Both the position numbers and the translations under genes were made by a program. 64,000 bases of DNA from JAIBBG01 sp043748015 (GTDB lineage: Bacteria; Bacteroidota; Bacteroidia; Flavobacteriales_D; Sanyastnellaceae): the NCBI GenBank assembly GCA_043748015.1, contig JAYTOA010000182.1:13226-77225 (forward strand), in the 5' to 3' direction. Under the pieces are notes generated by a model. It was not told where the DNA came from. It saw nothing but the letters and a program-made list of their open reading frames with translations, and searched no databases. This document shows, one piece after another, positions 1-8,619 of the stretch. Within the stretch, counting starts at the first letter, position 1, and each line of letters starts with the position of its first letter.

Positions 1-66
1 TTTAGGATTCAAAATATTACAACCGGTAAGAATCAACAGAGCAACAGAAAACAAGAGTAGCTTCAT
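1..66 (-). CDS. Lipoprotein, N-terminal fragment (cut by window edge)
   Basis: Reading leftwards from an ATG at 66, the first 22 residues form a lipoprotein signal peptide. A basic N-terminus (MK) and a run of Leu/Val/Ala/Ile lead to the lipobox LTGC, with the lipidated Cys at residue 16, followed by NILNPK. The reading frame is open to the window edge. Only the signal peptide is visible, so the function of the mature protein cannot be judged. Confidence 0.6.
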   Translation of the reverse strand, partial: MKLLLFSVALLILTGCNILNPK

Positions 67-285
67 AAAATCAGCTGATAAGGTCAAAAAAATATAGGTT
101 GGCGAAGGTAATCAAAGCCCCGGTCGGGCATGTTCGTTTAACGCACAAACATTGGATTATTGTTCATACCTGAATTTTTGAATGAAATGATTTTACATGG
201 AATGATTTCTTCAAGTCCATCGAGATTGATACTGAATGGTCTAACAAAAAATTCACGTGTAAAATGTTTGAGTTGAGAGCTCGAC

Positions 286-1293
286 TCATTCATCGTCTTC
301 CTGAAGCAAAACGTGTTGACTCATTTTTTCAAGCACCTGAAGAGCTACATCCAAAGCACGTGTGCCGTCCTCAAGACTTACCACAGGGAATTTATCTTCG
401 TTTATGCAAGTGGCGAGCGATGCCAATTCATCACGAATCGCATTGGTTTCAGGGATGTCGGGCTTGTCGAAAATAATCTCTTTCATTCCTTTGCCAGGGC
501 CGAGATCTATGGTCACCGAAAATGGATCAGGTTCGCCGATCACTTCCTTCATTCGCACTATTTCGGATTCCTTCTTCAAAAAATCCACGGCGATATAGGC
601 GTCTTTCTGAAAGAAGCGCGATTTGCGCATGGCCTTCAACGATATACGACTGGCTGTGAGATTCGCAACACAACCATTGTCAAGTTCTATACGCGCATTT
701 GCGATATCCGGAGTATCACTCAAAACAGAAACGCCACTCGCCGAAATGCGTCGGGCATTGGCTTTTGTCACGGAGAGAATGATGTCAATGTCGTGAATCA
801 TCAAATCAAGCACCACTGAAACATCAGTACCGCGCGGATTAAACTGCGCCAATCGATGTGTTTCAATAAATTTTGGTTGATGCAGGTATTCTTTTGCAGA
901 CACAAATGCGGGATTGAATCTTTCCACGTGACCTACTTGCGCTTTGATTCCGGCTTCCTTCGCAAGCTTGATCAATATCCGCGCTTCATCTATAGATGTC
1001 GTAACCGGCTTTTCAATGAAAACGTGCTTCAATTTTTTTATCGACGCAACTGCGCACTCAAAATGCTGAGTCGTTGGAGTGACGATATCCACCACCTCAA
1101 CTGCTTCGAGCAGCGATTCCATGCTGTGAAATGGCATGAGTCCAAACTGGTCGGCAGCAGATTTTGCGTTGCTGATATTGGGATCGAAAAATCCAACAAG
1201 TTCATATACCTCAGGCAATTCACGAATGCACTTCATGTGAATTTTGCCCAAATGACCTGCCCCCAAAACACCAATTTTCAATGGTTGACTCAT
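286..1293 (-). CDS. Gfo/Idh/MocA family NAD(P)-dependent oxidoreductase
   Basis: A 335-residue sugar-dehydrogenase-like oxidoreductase. The N-terminal Rossmann motif GVLGAGHLGKIH is at residues 8-19, and the family signature EKPVTTS lies near residue 115, where the Lys normally takes part in hydride transfer. A C-terminal alpha/beta substrate domain follows. The start is placed at 1293 (MSQPLKIGVLG) because the longer upstream extension is not hydrophobic and would put 27 unusual residues before the Rossmann fold. The family acts on sugars, inositol or related polyols. The substrate cannot be read from the sequence, and the neighbours (a divergent pcm and a lipoprotein) give no pathway clue. 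Confidence 0.85.
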   Translation of the reverse strand: MSQPLKIGVLGAGHLGKIHMKCIRELPEVYELVGFFDPNISNAKSAADQFGLMPFHSMESLLEAVEVVDIVTPTTQHFECAVASIKKLKHVFIEKPVTTSIDEARILIKLAKEAGIKAQVGHVERFNPAFVSAKEYLHQPKFIETHRLAQFNPRGTDVSVVLDLMIHDIDIILSVTKANARRISASGVSVLSDTPDIANARIELDNGCVANLTASRISLKAMRKSRFFQKDAYIAVDFLKKESEIVRMKEVIGEPDPFSVTIDLGPGKGMKEIIFDKPDIPETNAIRDELASLATCINEDKFPVVSLEDGTRALDVALQVLEKMSQHVLLQEDDE

Positions 1294-1377
1294 GCTACAA
1301 AAGTTTAAAGAACTACAGTCTACAATGCATCGTTCATTATTAATTTTCAACATCGAAGGGAGTATGAAGCACATTTC

Positions 1378-1385
1378 TAGATTTG
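1378..1385 (+). promoter_or_regulatory. Bacteroidota -7 element (TAGATTTG) for pcm
   Basis: TAGATTTG fits the Bacteroidota sigma-ABfr -7 consensus TAnnTTTG exactly. Only six bases separate it from the ATG at 1392, so the transcript would start at or next to the start codon. No clear -33 TTTG is visible upstream. Confidence 0.45.
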
Positions 1386-1391
1386 AGCATT

Positions 1392-2045
1392 ATGCTTACA
1401 GATTCTTACAAACACAAAGGCCTCAGAAATAAACTGGTAGATGAAATAAAACGCATGGGAATTTCTGACCAGCGTGTGCTAGACGCGATTAACAATGTGC
1501 CGCGACATCATTTCCTTTCCAGCGCATTTCTGGAATTTGCATACGAGAACAAAGCTTTTCAAATTGGTGCAGGCCAAACGATTTCGCATCCCTATACCGT
1601 AGCAACACAATCGCAGCTTTTGCAGGTAGAGCCTGGAATGAAAGTTCTGGAGATTGGCACAGGCAGCGGATTTCAAACTGCGGTTCTTTGTGAGCTAGGC
1701 GCTAAAGTGTATTCCATAGAACGCCACAAATTGCTCCATGATAATTCTAAACATCTTTTGACGAAGATGGGATATCGTCCTCAATTGGTTTACGGCGATG
1801 GTTACAAAGGACTTCCGGCTTTCGCACCTTTTGATCGTGTGATTATTACTTGCGCAATACCTCGCGTTCCTGAGCAATTGCTTTTGCAGATGAAACCAGG
1901 CGGATTACTGGTGATGCCTTTCGGTGAAGGTGAAGTACAACAAATGATGGTGATTCAAGAACTGGAAGACGGCACATTCAAATCAGAACTCCACGGCAAT
2001 TTCTCGTTCGTGCCTATGCTTGAGAAAAGAAACTCCGTGCATTGA
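1392..2045 (+). CDS. pcm: Protein-L-isoaspartate O-methyltransferase
   Basis: A 217-residue SAM-dependent methyltransferase that methylates L-isoaspartyl residues so damaged proteins can be repaired. The family motifs are clear: GAGQTISHPYTVA (the substrate-side loop typical of PCMT), the SAM-binding motif I VLEIGTGSGFQTAVL, and the post-II region FDRVIITCAIP. Length is normal for bacterial Pcm. ATG 1392 is chosen over a TTG nine bases upstream because a good -7 promoter element overlaps that TTG. The gene is divergent from the oxidoreductase and convergent with the helicase gene four bases away. Confidence 0.93.
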   Translation: MLTDSYKHKGLRNKLVDEIKRMGISDQRVLDAINNVPRHHFLSSAFLEFAYENKAFQIGAGQTISHPYTVATQSQLLQVEPGMKVLEIGTGSGFQTAVLCELGAKVYSIERHKLLHDNSKHLLTKMGYRPQLVYGDGYKGLPAFAPFDRVIITCAIPRVPEQLLLQMKPGGLLVMPFGEGEVQQMMVIQELEDGTFKSELHGNFSFVPMLEKRNSVH

Positions 2046-2049
2046 AATT

Positions 2050-3921
2050 TCAATACATGAATTCCCAGGCGGTGCGATAAGCGTTGATTGATTCTGCGAA
2101 AGTCAGAAAATCTGAGTAGAATCGATCGTTGCCCAAAGTTGCGCTATCACCGACAATTACAAGTTTTTTCTTTGCGCGTGTCATTGCAACATTCATGCGG
2201 CGATAATCTTTCAGAAAGCCAATCTCGTTCTTGTCATTGCTACGCACCATGCTGATGTAAATGATATCACGCTCTTGCCCTTGAAAACTGTCGACGGTGT
2301 TTACTGTAACGAAATTCTCAGGTGCGAATTCATTTTGCAACAATTCCACTTGCGCACGATAAGGTGAAATGATACCAACGGAATATTTGTGCTCATTTCC
2401 TTCAAACATGTGATCGAAGTGTTTTCGAATCAATTGTACTTCTTCCGGATTGCATCGAGATGCGCCTTCATCACCTGCTTGTTCTTCATAGCTGCAGCCG
2501 GCAGTATCCACAAACTCTAATACCTGAGGTGAAAATGGAATGTGCCAATCCCTTACTGTTTCATGGGCTTCTAATTTATTATCATAGAATTTCAAATTGG
2601 AAAACGACATGATCTGATCGTTCATTCGGTATTGCGTCCTCAAAAGATTGATACGGTCGTGTCTTTTAATTGTCTTTTCCAACAACGTCACGCTCAATCC
2701 TTGTCGATCGGCATCCTGACTCTTAACTGTTGGTGGTAACTGGAATGGATCACCGGCCATCACTACTTTCTCTGCACGAAGTATTGGCACCCAGCACGCC
2801 GGCTCAATCCCTTGTCCAGCTTCGTCTATTACTACTGTTGCAAATCTTCTGTCTTTTAGATAATCCGAAGTTGAGCCAATCAAAGTGCAAGCAATCACAT
2901 TTGCTTCATCCAAAATTTTCTGCACGAGATAATTTTCCAGTTCACGCGCTTCACGATGGATATTTTTCGCTTCGCTGAAAATCAATTTGCGTTGCTCTGC
3001 TTCCTCTCTTCCAAAACTTCTCTTGTACTTCCCTCCCATCTTTCTCAATTCCACAGCGCGTTTTTTCAATTCGCGAATCTGTTTGAAATCTTTTTCCTTT
3101 TGTAAAAGCGCGTCTAACGTCAATGCCGAATTATCCGTTTCCACCTTGGCGAGGTTACCAATTCGTACCACGCGTAATCCCTTATTGGCAAGACTTCGAG
3201 CTAAATGATCGGTGGCTGCATTACTCGGAGCGCACACCAACACCTGCTTTTGATCCTTTGCTATTTCTGCAATCGACTCCACCAGCGTTGTTGTTTTTCC
3301 TGTTCCCGGAGGACCATGAACTATGGCGAAATCTTCGGCTTCAATGATGGATTGCAACGCTTCATTCTGCGATGCATTCAATAGTACAGAACTGCGTAAA
3401 TTCTGCTTGTGAAAAGTCGGGGTTTTCGCACCGAGAAGAATATCGCGTAATTCTTTCAACCTGCCCTTTTCAACATTGATAACCAAGTTCAGTGCTTTGA
3501 ACATTTCATCGTAAGTACGTGTATCAAAAAGCAAATTGACGCCCAATCTTCCTTCGTCAATCCAATCGGGTAGTTCATCCAGAAAAAAACTGATCTTCAT
3601 TCGCTGATCATCCACATATCCGATAGTACCATTCACTGAAGCATTGTCGTTTCCCTCTGCAGCCGTGAACATACTGACCGGCGCTGCACTTTGAAATTTA
3701 TGATCGAGCTTATCTCCGGGATTTCGCTCGACAACAATGAATGGATATGCACCCAAGCCAAAACCTGTCTCAACAATTTTTAGAGGAAACCATGTGATGC
3801 CATTTCGCTTGCGCTCACCAATGTTTGATTTCTTCAGCCATTCATTGTGAATTGCATAATCCTCTGATTGTTCGATGCGTAGTACACGCGCAAGTTTTCC
3901 TAATTCCTCTATTGGATCCAT
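2050..3921 (-). CDS. Superfamily 1 DNA/RNA helicase, SMUBP-2/UPF1-like
   Basis: A 623-residue SF1B helicase of the IGHMBP2/UPF1-like type common in Bacteroidota. The N-terminal ~175 residues form the beta-barrel/1B region. Walker A GPPGTGKT is at 203-210 (motif I), Walker B DEAGQ with the following GIEPA is motif II, GDPFQLPPTV is motif III, QYRMN is motif IV, and near the C-terminus VNTVDSFQGQERDII and YRRMNVAMTRAKK are motifs V and VI. All catalytic motifs are intact. The family unwinds DNA or RNA 5'-3', but the cellular role in bacteria is not established. Confidence 0.9.
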   Translation of the reverse strand: MDPIEELGKLARVLRIEQSEDYAIHNEWLKKSNIGERKRNGITWFPLKIVETGFGLGAYPFIVVERNPGDKLDHKFQSAAPVSMFTAAEGNDNASVNGTIGYVDDQRMKISFFLDELPDWIDEGRLGVNLLFDTRTYDEMFKALNLVINVEKGRLKELRDILLGAKTPTFHKQNLRSSVLLNASQNEALQSIIEAEDFAIVHGPPGTGKTTTLVESIAEIAKDQKQVLVCAPSNAATDHLARSLANKGLRVVRIGNLAKVETDNSALTLDALLQKEKDFKQIRELKKRAVELRKMGGKYKRSFGREEAEQRKLIFSEAKNIHREARELENYLVQKILDEANVIACTLIGSTSDYLKDRRFATVVIDEAGQGIEPACWVPILRAEKVVMAGDPFQLPPTVKSQDADRQGLSVTLLEKTIKRHDRINLLRTQYRMNDQIMSFSNLKFYDNKLEAHETVRDWHIPFSPQVLEFVDTAGCSYEEQAGDEGASRCNPEEVQLIRKHFDHMFEGNEHKYSVGIISPYRAQVELLQNEFAPENFVTVNTVDSFQGQERDIIYISMVRSNDKNEIGFLKDYRRMNVAMTRAKKKLVIVGDSATLGNDRFYSDFLTFAESINAYRTAWEFMY

Positions 3922-3949
3922 TCAATACTAAAATAGAGTGCAAATAAAA

Positions 3950-3973
3950 CGGCCCCACTTCAATGTGAGGCCG
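3950..3973 (-). terminator. Intrinsic terminator of the secreted-protein pair
   Basis: A hairpin with a GGCC(C)CAC / GTG(A)GGCC stem and a six-base loop lies between the stop at 3997 and the helicase start. Read on the minus strand it is followed by TTTTATTT, as expected for a terminator of the leftward operon 6707-3997. Confidence 0.65.
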
Positions 3974-3996
3974 TAATAATTTTATTAAAGTGCTTA

Positions 3997-6297
3997 TCAG
4001 TCTCTTAAGATGGTCACGTGGCCATCATAATATTTCATTCCTTTTATTTCGTTCACCCCTAGTATGTAGTAGTAAGTGCCGTCAGGAACATCTTCTGCAG
4101 ACCAGCTATTCCTATAGTTCTTATTTTCATAAAGCAGATTACCCCAACGATTGTATACTTGAAGCGTACTGTTTGGAAAATCTTCAATACCCTTGATTTG
4201 AAAGAAATTATTTCCGTCAATGCCATTCGGTGTAAATACATTTGGTATGAGTATGGCACATGGCTTAATGATTACGCGATAAGGCGTTGATGACATGAAG
4301 TTGCACACAGGTTCAAAAACATTCACGTAGTAATATCCACTCAATACATCAGAATGTGAACCATTATTATTTGTCTCCAACTGGGTGTACAACGTGTCAT
4401 TCGATGAGTAGTACCAAACATAATTGTTAGAGCTCGTCGCACCAGGTGCGAATAGATCATAAGTCACACCTGCGCAAGGCTCAATTGTATCAAGCGGAGC
4501 GAAAGCTGGATGAGGCGGAACAATTGCCAACAGTGTATCCCTAACTATACAATTCGGATCGTCTTGAGGATATACGCTGAAGACAAACTCCTGCGTTTCG
4601 TTGAAAGCATTGGCCAGAATTTGGGCGCTTGGTATATTTGGATTTGCAAGAAAATTTGCCGGACTCCATGAATAAATATAAGTGATGCCTGGTCCGGGAT
4701 TGGTCACAGACCCACCAATTTGCGTTTGTTCTCCACAATAATTCACATTGCCGGTAATGAGTGGAATTGGTCCTGCATAGGCTAATACTGAGATATTATC
4801 TGTGTAAGTACAACCGAAATCATCAATGGCGGTGTAGGTATATGTATAATTCCCTGCTGATGTTGCAGCGTATGTTGCGCTATCTGCGCTTGCGTTCATC
4901 GACACCAAAAAAGGTCCTGAGATAAAGCTGGAATCGGCTCCAATACCAATACTCGGTGTGAATGAAATCAAATCCGGATACAAATTCGCTGCAAATTGTA
5001 CTGACCAATCGAAGATGAAACCGTTGTCAGAGGACCACAAATCACATATTTCCACAATCCATTCACCGTTCAAAGCGCAGCCAATCAAATTTGAAAAGGG
5101 TTGAACACTTTGGTAGGTACCTGAAGGTAAAGTTGCGCCGGCGTTGGCTGACCATGTTCCATTGGTTGCTGTTGGCGACCAGAAATAATCATATCCAATA
5201 CCGGGATTCAAATCCGAATCAATGTCGATTGGTTCGCCAAGTAGTGTTCCGCCACCTCCCTGGTTATGCACCAATAACGAATTTCCATTTGGACAAATAA
5301 ACTTGATGGTGATATCACCCATGAAAGAATGCTCGAAATTGATGAAAAAATTAACAATATCCGCTTCACTTTGTATAGTTGCTCCAGGTGAAAAACCACC
5401 GAATGTCAGTGTATCAGAAAAACAAGCGCTTTGATCGTCCGGAATAAATAGTGCACCTCCAAAGTTGGCTGTAGGCATATCGGTCCATAACACAGGCGCT
5501 GCATTGCCTACAACATGATATTCTTGTCCAACGCATACTGTGTAATCATCAGAAGCAAAAGTAAAATCGGGAGTGGTTGAGACATAAACCAACTTATCCG
5601 GAAGATTTCCATTGCTGCATTCATTATCATCAGTAAGCGACAATTGAATAACGTACGCACCGGCTTCACTGAAAGAGTGAGAAACGACAGGCCAACTGCT
5701 GCTGTTAGTAGTTCCATCATCAAAATTCCATGTGAAAGAGGCTAATGTCATTCCCTCAGCAAAAGTTGATGAATCACCGCTAAAATCAACAGATTCACCA
5801 ACACAAATCCTTATTGGATTCTCTTCTGTTTCATCAGAGGTAATTATTGCATATGGTCGTGCACATGGGGTTGCGCATGAAATCTGGGCTCCAAAATTCC
5901 CAACTTCTGCATCGTCGTTTGAAACAAACACCAACGTAAGACATCCTGCAGGATTCGTTGAAGTAATATCAAGTCCTTGAATCTCTGTTCCGGTAAATGT
6001 GCCCAATGAAGGTGCGCTGGTGCTGTTGCCATCGTAAATAGTCAATTCGTCGCCATTGCCCAAATCAAATACAACAAAATAGAGACTTATCAGATTCTCA
6101 TCTGAACCGTCCTGACAAATTGTACTTTGTAAATTCTGACTGGGTGAATAATCCGATGCACTTAAACCATTGTCAACAATGAAACCGACACAAGCCGTAA
6201 CGTTAGTGCCAATGGCGTTTTCCTGCGCCATACTGCCCAACAAAGAAGTGCTGAACAATAAAGCCATCAAATATTTTGCAAGTTTAAACTTCTTCAT
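3997..6297 (-). CDS. Secreted multidomain protein with T9SS type B sorting domain
   Basis: A 766-residue secreted protein. Residues 1-25 are a signal peptide ending at SMAQ. Next come a CUB-like domain (~30-140, containing FDLGNGDELTIYDG), a PKD domain (~150-235, with the hallmark WNFDDGTTNS), a proprotein-convertase P-type jelly roll (~285-430, with HSFMGDITIKFICPNG and GEWIVEICDLW), Ig-like stretches, and a C-terminal gliding-motility-type domain (IPNVFTPNGIDGNNFF ... YNRWGNLLYE ... DVPDGTYYYI ... GHVTILRD). That last domain is the type B signal for the type IX secretion system. The protein should be exported across the outer membrane and displayed or released. CUB, PKD and P-domains suggest adhesion rather than catalysis, and no protease motif is visible. 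It lies eight bases after the small secreted protein upstream. Confidence 0.9.
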   Translation of the reverse strand: MKKFKLAKYLMALLFSTSLLGSMAQENAIGTNVTACVGFIVDNGLSASDYSPSQNLQSTICQDGSDENLISLYFVVFDLGNGDELTIYDGNSTSAPSLGTFTGTEIQGLDITSTNPAGCLTLVFVSNDDAEVGNFGAQISCATPCARPYAIITSDETEENPIRICVGESVDFSGDSSTFAEGMTLASFTWNFDDGTTNSSSWPVVSHSFSEAGAYVIQLSLTDDNECSNGNLPDKLVYVSTTPDFTFASDDYTVCVGQEYHVVGNAAPVLWTDMPTANFGGALFIPDDQSACFSDTLTFGGFSPGATIQSEADIVNFFINFEHSFMGDITIKFICPNGNSLLVHNQGGGGTLLGEPIDIDSDLNPGIGYDYFWSPTATNGTWSANAGATLPSGTYQSVQPFSNLIGCALNGEWIVEICDLWSSDNGFIFDWSVQFAANLYPDLISFTPSIGIGADSSFISGPFLVSMNASADSATYAATSAGNYTYTYTAIDDFGCTYTDNISVLAYAGPIPLITGNVNYCGEQTQIGGSVTNPGPGITYIYSWSPANFLANPNIPSAQILANAFNETQEFVFSVYPQDDPNCIVRDTLLAIVPPHPAFAPLDTIEPCAGVTYDLFAPGATSSNNYVWYYSSNDTLYTQLETNNNGSHSDVLSGYYYVNVFEPVCNFMSSTPYRVIIKPCAILIPNVFTPNGIDGNNFFQIKGIEDFPNSTLQVYNRWGNLLYENKNYRNSWSAEDVPDGTYYYILGVNEIKGMKYYDGHVTILRD

Positions 6298-6305
6298 ATT
6301 TCTAC

Positions 6306-6707
6306 TTATTTCTTATTGTTCTTATTGGTGCGTTGATACATAATTTCCAAACGCGCCTTCGAATAAACGAAGAGTGCGTTCGAACTTCCGGCAATCTTAA
6401 AATATTGATGAGAATCGGCCAGAGGCTGAATATTGAGAAGCAGCGGGTTAAAGCTCTCTGTAGTGCACTGTGATTGACTTCCCAAATCGATAGTCGCCAG
6501 TCCGGATGTCTTTTCCTCCGGCATTTCGCTGATGACACACATATTGTCTGCGATGAAATTTTTCCAGCGAAGGTCTTCATCACTCAAGGATGAGAGTTGC
6601 TTAGCGTTAAACGCAGCGCTCGTCTTTTGACTGGCTGTCGGGCGTTGTGCATTGATTCCCAATACACTGATAAACATTAGAATAATAACTAGTTTAATCT
6701 TTTTCAT
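6306..6707 (-). CDS. Small secreted protein, function unknown
   Basis: A 133-residue protein that begins with a signal peptide (MKKIKLVIILMFISVLGINAQ; start 6707 chosen because the upstream extension is not signal-like). The mature part is short, has two Cys residues, and ends in a Lys/Asn-rich tail. I do not recognise a domain. It is the first gene of the operon with the type B sorting protein, only eight bases apart, so the two are probably exported and used together. It has no sorting domain of its own and should stay in the periplasm unless it is carried by the partner. Confidence 0.7.
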   Translation of the reverse strand: MKKIKLVIILMFISVLGINAQRPTASQKTSAAFNAKQLSSLSDEDLRWKNFIADNMCVISEMPEEKTSGLATIDLGSQSQCTTESFNPLLLNIQPLADSHQYFKIAGSSNALFVYSKARLEIMYQRTNKNNKK

Positions 6708-6737
6708 ATCTGTTAAATGTACTTTCATGTGACTTGA

Positions 6738-6745
6738 CAAATGTA
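6738..6745 (-). promoter_or_regulatory. -7 element (TACATTTG) for the secreted-protein operon
   Basis: On the minus strand this reads TACATTTG, an exact match to TAnnTTTG, 30 bases before the start at 6707. No convincing -33 element was found. Confidence 0.4.
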
Positions 6746-6823
6746 TCCATTCAAAAGTTGTATTGAAATTGAAATTAATCAGTATTTGCTTTCCTGATAA
6801 ATTCGCGCCCTTCAAAATCGCAT

Positions 6824-7984
6824 ATGCCCATCCTCCAAGTAATTACCGCAACGCATCTTAAACAGTGGGAAGGTGTGCCTGATCTCATCTATAAAAATGA
6901 CACAAACTGGATACCACACATCAAACAAGATGTCGCAAGAATTTTCGATCCGGCGGCTAACAAATTATTCAATGACGGCAATGCAGCACGATGGATAGTT
7001 GCGAATAATGATGGCATCGCCATTGGACGAATTGCCGCCTTTCATTCCAAAAAATATTCAGATGCCCAATCACAGAAGACCGGTGGCATTGGTTTTTTTG
7101 AATGTATAGACGACGCCAATATTGCGAGTCAATTGCTGGATACTGCAGTCAATTGGCTCAAAACAGAAGGCATGCAAGCAGTTGATGGTCCTATTAATTT
7201 TGGTGAAAAGGAGGCTTATTGGGGATTGCTGGTCATGAATTTCACTGACATGAGCAGTTTTCGGATGAACTACAATCCACCTTACTATAAGAAGTTTTTC
7301 GAAGACTTCGGATTCAAGACATATTACGAACAACTCTGTTATAAGCGCGATCTTCATGTTCCGGCACAGGAAGTTTTCGTGCGGAAAACCGATGAGCTAA
7401 TGAAAGATCCCGGATACCGCATCGCCAATGCCCGTGGCCGATCAATTGAAGAAATTGCATTCGATTTCGTTACCATTTACAACGCCTCGTGGGCGGGACT
7501 TGCAGGATTCAAGGAAATGCATCCCGCTCAGGCATTGCAAGCCATAAGGACTATGCAAAGGGTTATGGACCCTGATATCATGGTTTTTGTTTATCACAAT
7601 GAAAAACCAATCGCCTTCTACATCAATCTACCTGAAGTGAATGAGTTTATGCAACATGTCAATGGAAATCTGAATTGGCTCGGCATCATCAAATTTCTCT
7701 ATCACAAACAATTCGGGAAAAGACATACGATGGTAGGAATTGTATTTGGTGTCAGCAGAGAATATCATGGAAAAGGAGTTGAAGGAGCGATGATCAAATG
7801 GAGTGAGGAAAACATAGTTACGCTGAATCGATATAATGAAACAATCATGACGTGGATTGGAGATTTCAATCCGAAAATGATGCACGTTGCGGAAAATCTT
7901 GGCGCATCACTTTACCGCAAACTCATTACTTATCGAATGCTCTTTGATAAAAGTCAAGTTTTTAAACGACTTGAAAAGGCTTGA
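6824..7984 (+). CDS. GNAT-like N-acetyltransferase family protein, substrate unknown
   Basis: A 386-residue cytoplasmic protein of a family common in Bacteroidota that looks like a double GNAT fold. The N-terminal half includes IGRIAAFHSKKY and the block AVDGPINFGEKEAYWGLL. The C-terminal half has a second acyltransferase-like part ending NPKMMHVAENLGASLYRKLITYRMLF, where 'N-x-x-M-x-x-x-A-E-x-L-G' resembles the end of GNAT domains. There is no signal peptide or membrane segment. I cannot name the substrate. It is single, divergent from the secreted pair and followed by the tRNA island. Confidence 0.65.
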   Translation: MPILQVITATHLKQWEGVPDLIYKNDTNWIPHIKQDVARIFDPAANKLFNDGNAARWIVANNDGIAIGRIAAFHSKKYSDAQSQKTGGIGFFECIDDANIASQLLDTAVNWLKTEGMQAVDGPINFGEKEAYWGLLVMNFTDMSSFRMNYNPPYYKKFFEDFGFKTYYEQLCYKRDLHVPAQEVFVRKTDELMKDPGYRIANARGRSIEEIAFDFVTIYNASWAGLAGFKEMHPAQALQAIRTMQRVMDPDIMVFVYHNEKPIAFYINLPEVNEFMQHVNGNLNWLGIIKFLYHKQFGKRHTMVGIVFGVSREYHGKGVEGAMIKWSEENIVTLNRYNETIMTWIGDFNPKMMHVAENLGASLYRKLITYRMLFDKSQVFKRLEKA

Positions 7985-8040
7985 TAGGCAAGGGATTCGT
8001 GATCTTGCTCAAAACAATTTCGATTAATTCTCAACAAGAG

Positions 8041-8070
8041 TTGCAACGAAAAGTTGAGTGAGTATATTTG
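8041..8070 (+). promoter_or_regulatory. Promoter of tRNA-Lys (TTG-N19-TATATTTG)
   Basis: TTG at 8041-8043 and TATATTTG at 8063-8070, spaced 19 bases apart, match the Bacteroidota -33/-7 promoter. The -7 box is followed by CGCCCGC, a GC-rich discriminator. The same 15 bases TATATTTGCGCCCGC occur in front of tRNA-Met at 44615-44601 on the other strand. Confidence 0.7.
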
Positions 8071-8095
8071 CGCCCGCTTTTCAGGAAAGCGAGAT

Positions 8096-8168
8096 GATTC
8101 CGTAGCTCAGCTGGTAGAGCAATACACTTTTAATGTATGGGCCCTGGGTTCGAATCCCAGCGGGATCA
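8096..8168 (+). tRNA. tRNA-Lys (anticodon TTT)
   Basis: A 73-base cloverleaf. The acceptor GATTCCG pairs with CGGGATC (one T-G pair). The D-arm is GCTC AGCTGGTAGA GCA, the anticodon arm ATACA-CTTTTAA-TGTAT carries TTT, and the T-arm is CTGGG-TTCGAAT-CCCAG. The discriminator is A, and the following CA is not a full encoded CCA. Confidence 0.97.
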
Positions 8169-8185
8169 CAAAAGCAGAAGAAATT

Positions 8186-8209
8186 CGAGGACAGCAAGTA
8201 CTGTCCTCG
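8186..8209 (+). terminator. Intrinsic terminator after tRNA-Lys
   Basis: A perfect nine-base-pair hairpin, CGAGGACAG - CAAGTA - CTGTCCTCG, followed by TTTGTT. It probably separates tRNA-Lys from the leucine tRNA group. Confidence 0.7.
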
Positions 8210-8234
8210 TTTGTTCTTCATCAAAACTGAATTT

Positions 8235-8316
8235 GCCCTGGTGGTGAAATTGGTAGACACGTACGTTTGAGGGGCGTATTTCGCAAGATGTGCTGGTTCG
8301 AGTCCAGTCCAGGGCA
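8235..8316 (+). tRNA. tRNA-Leu (anticodon GAG)
   Basis: An 82-base class II tRNA with acceptor GCCCTGG / CCAGGGC, anticodon arm TACGT-TTGAGGG-GCGTA giving GAG, a long variable arm TTTCGCAAGATGTG, and a T-arm with TTCGAGT. The discriminator A and an encoded CCA (8317-8319) follow directly. Confidence 0.96.
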
Positions 8317-8400
8317 CCAATGTGGTTTGCATCAGGAATTTTGTAAAGGACATTATTCCGGATGCAAATTTTCCAGACAAAAAATCATTCATACTTTAAG

Positions 8401-8486
8401 GGAGTGAAGTTCTCCTTCAAAAAAACTTCTGAGGCACGGAGCTGATGAGATCACTTTTTACCGAAGTGGCGGAATTGGTAGACGTG
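8401..8486 (+). repeat. Leader-plus-5'-tRNA-Leu duplication, copy 1
   Basis: 86 bases beginning GGAGTGAAGTTCTCC and ending GGAATTGGTAGACGTG. They recur almost unchanged at 8535-8619, with one A less and a few substitutions. The unit joins about 59 bases of leader to the acceptor and D-arm of tRNA-Leu. Copy 1 leads into the broken tRNA at 8460-8523. Confidence 0.9.
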
Positions 8487-8523
8487 TCCCGACTGCAAGT
8501 CGGGATGCCGAAAGATGTGAGGG
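8460..8523 (+). pseudogene. Broken tRNA-Leu-like gene A with Cys-type anticodon arm (5' half kept)
   Basis: The 5' half matches tRNA-Leu(CAG) exactly (ACCGAAG acceptor strand, D-arm GGAATTGGTAGACGTG). It is followed by the anticodon arm TCCCGACTGCAAGTCGGGA at 8487-8505, whose seven-base loop CTGCAAG would read GCA (Cys). A leucine-like variable arm and the first strand of the T-stem (GAGGG) come next, and then the sequence breaks into AAATAAAATCT and the next copy of the leader repeat. The T-loop, second T-strand and 3' acceptor strand are missing, so it cannot fold as a tRNA on its own. Confidence 0.75.
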
Positions 8524-8534
8524 AAATAAAATCT

Positions 8535-8619
8535 GGAGTGAAGTTCTCCATCAAAAAACTTCTGTGGCGCGAAGCTGATGAGATCACTTTTTACCGAAGT
8601 GGCGGAATTGGTAGACGTG
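8535..8619 (+). repeat. Leader-plus-5'-tRNA-Leu duplication, copy 2
   Basis: Second copy of the unit at 8401-8486. Here the tRNA part continues into the intact tRNA-Leu(CAG). Confidence 0.9.

Noticed and set aside
67..285. Possible gene between the lipoprotein start and the oxidoreductase stop
   Set aside because: No frame of useful length and no promoter box; I see nothing in this stretch.
8081..8392. 103-residue frame on the minus strand across tRNA-Lys and tRNA-Leu
   Set aside because: It is the antisense of tRNA genes (typical 'WTGLEPAH' and 'PAGIRTQ' strings) and has no protein-like composition outside them.
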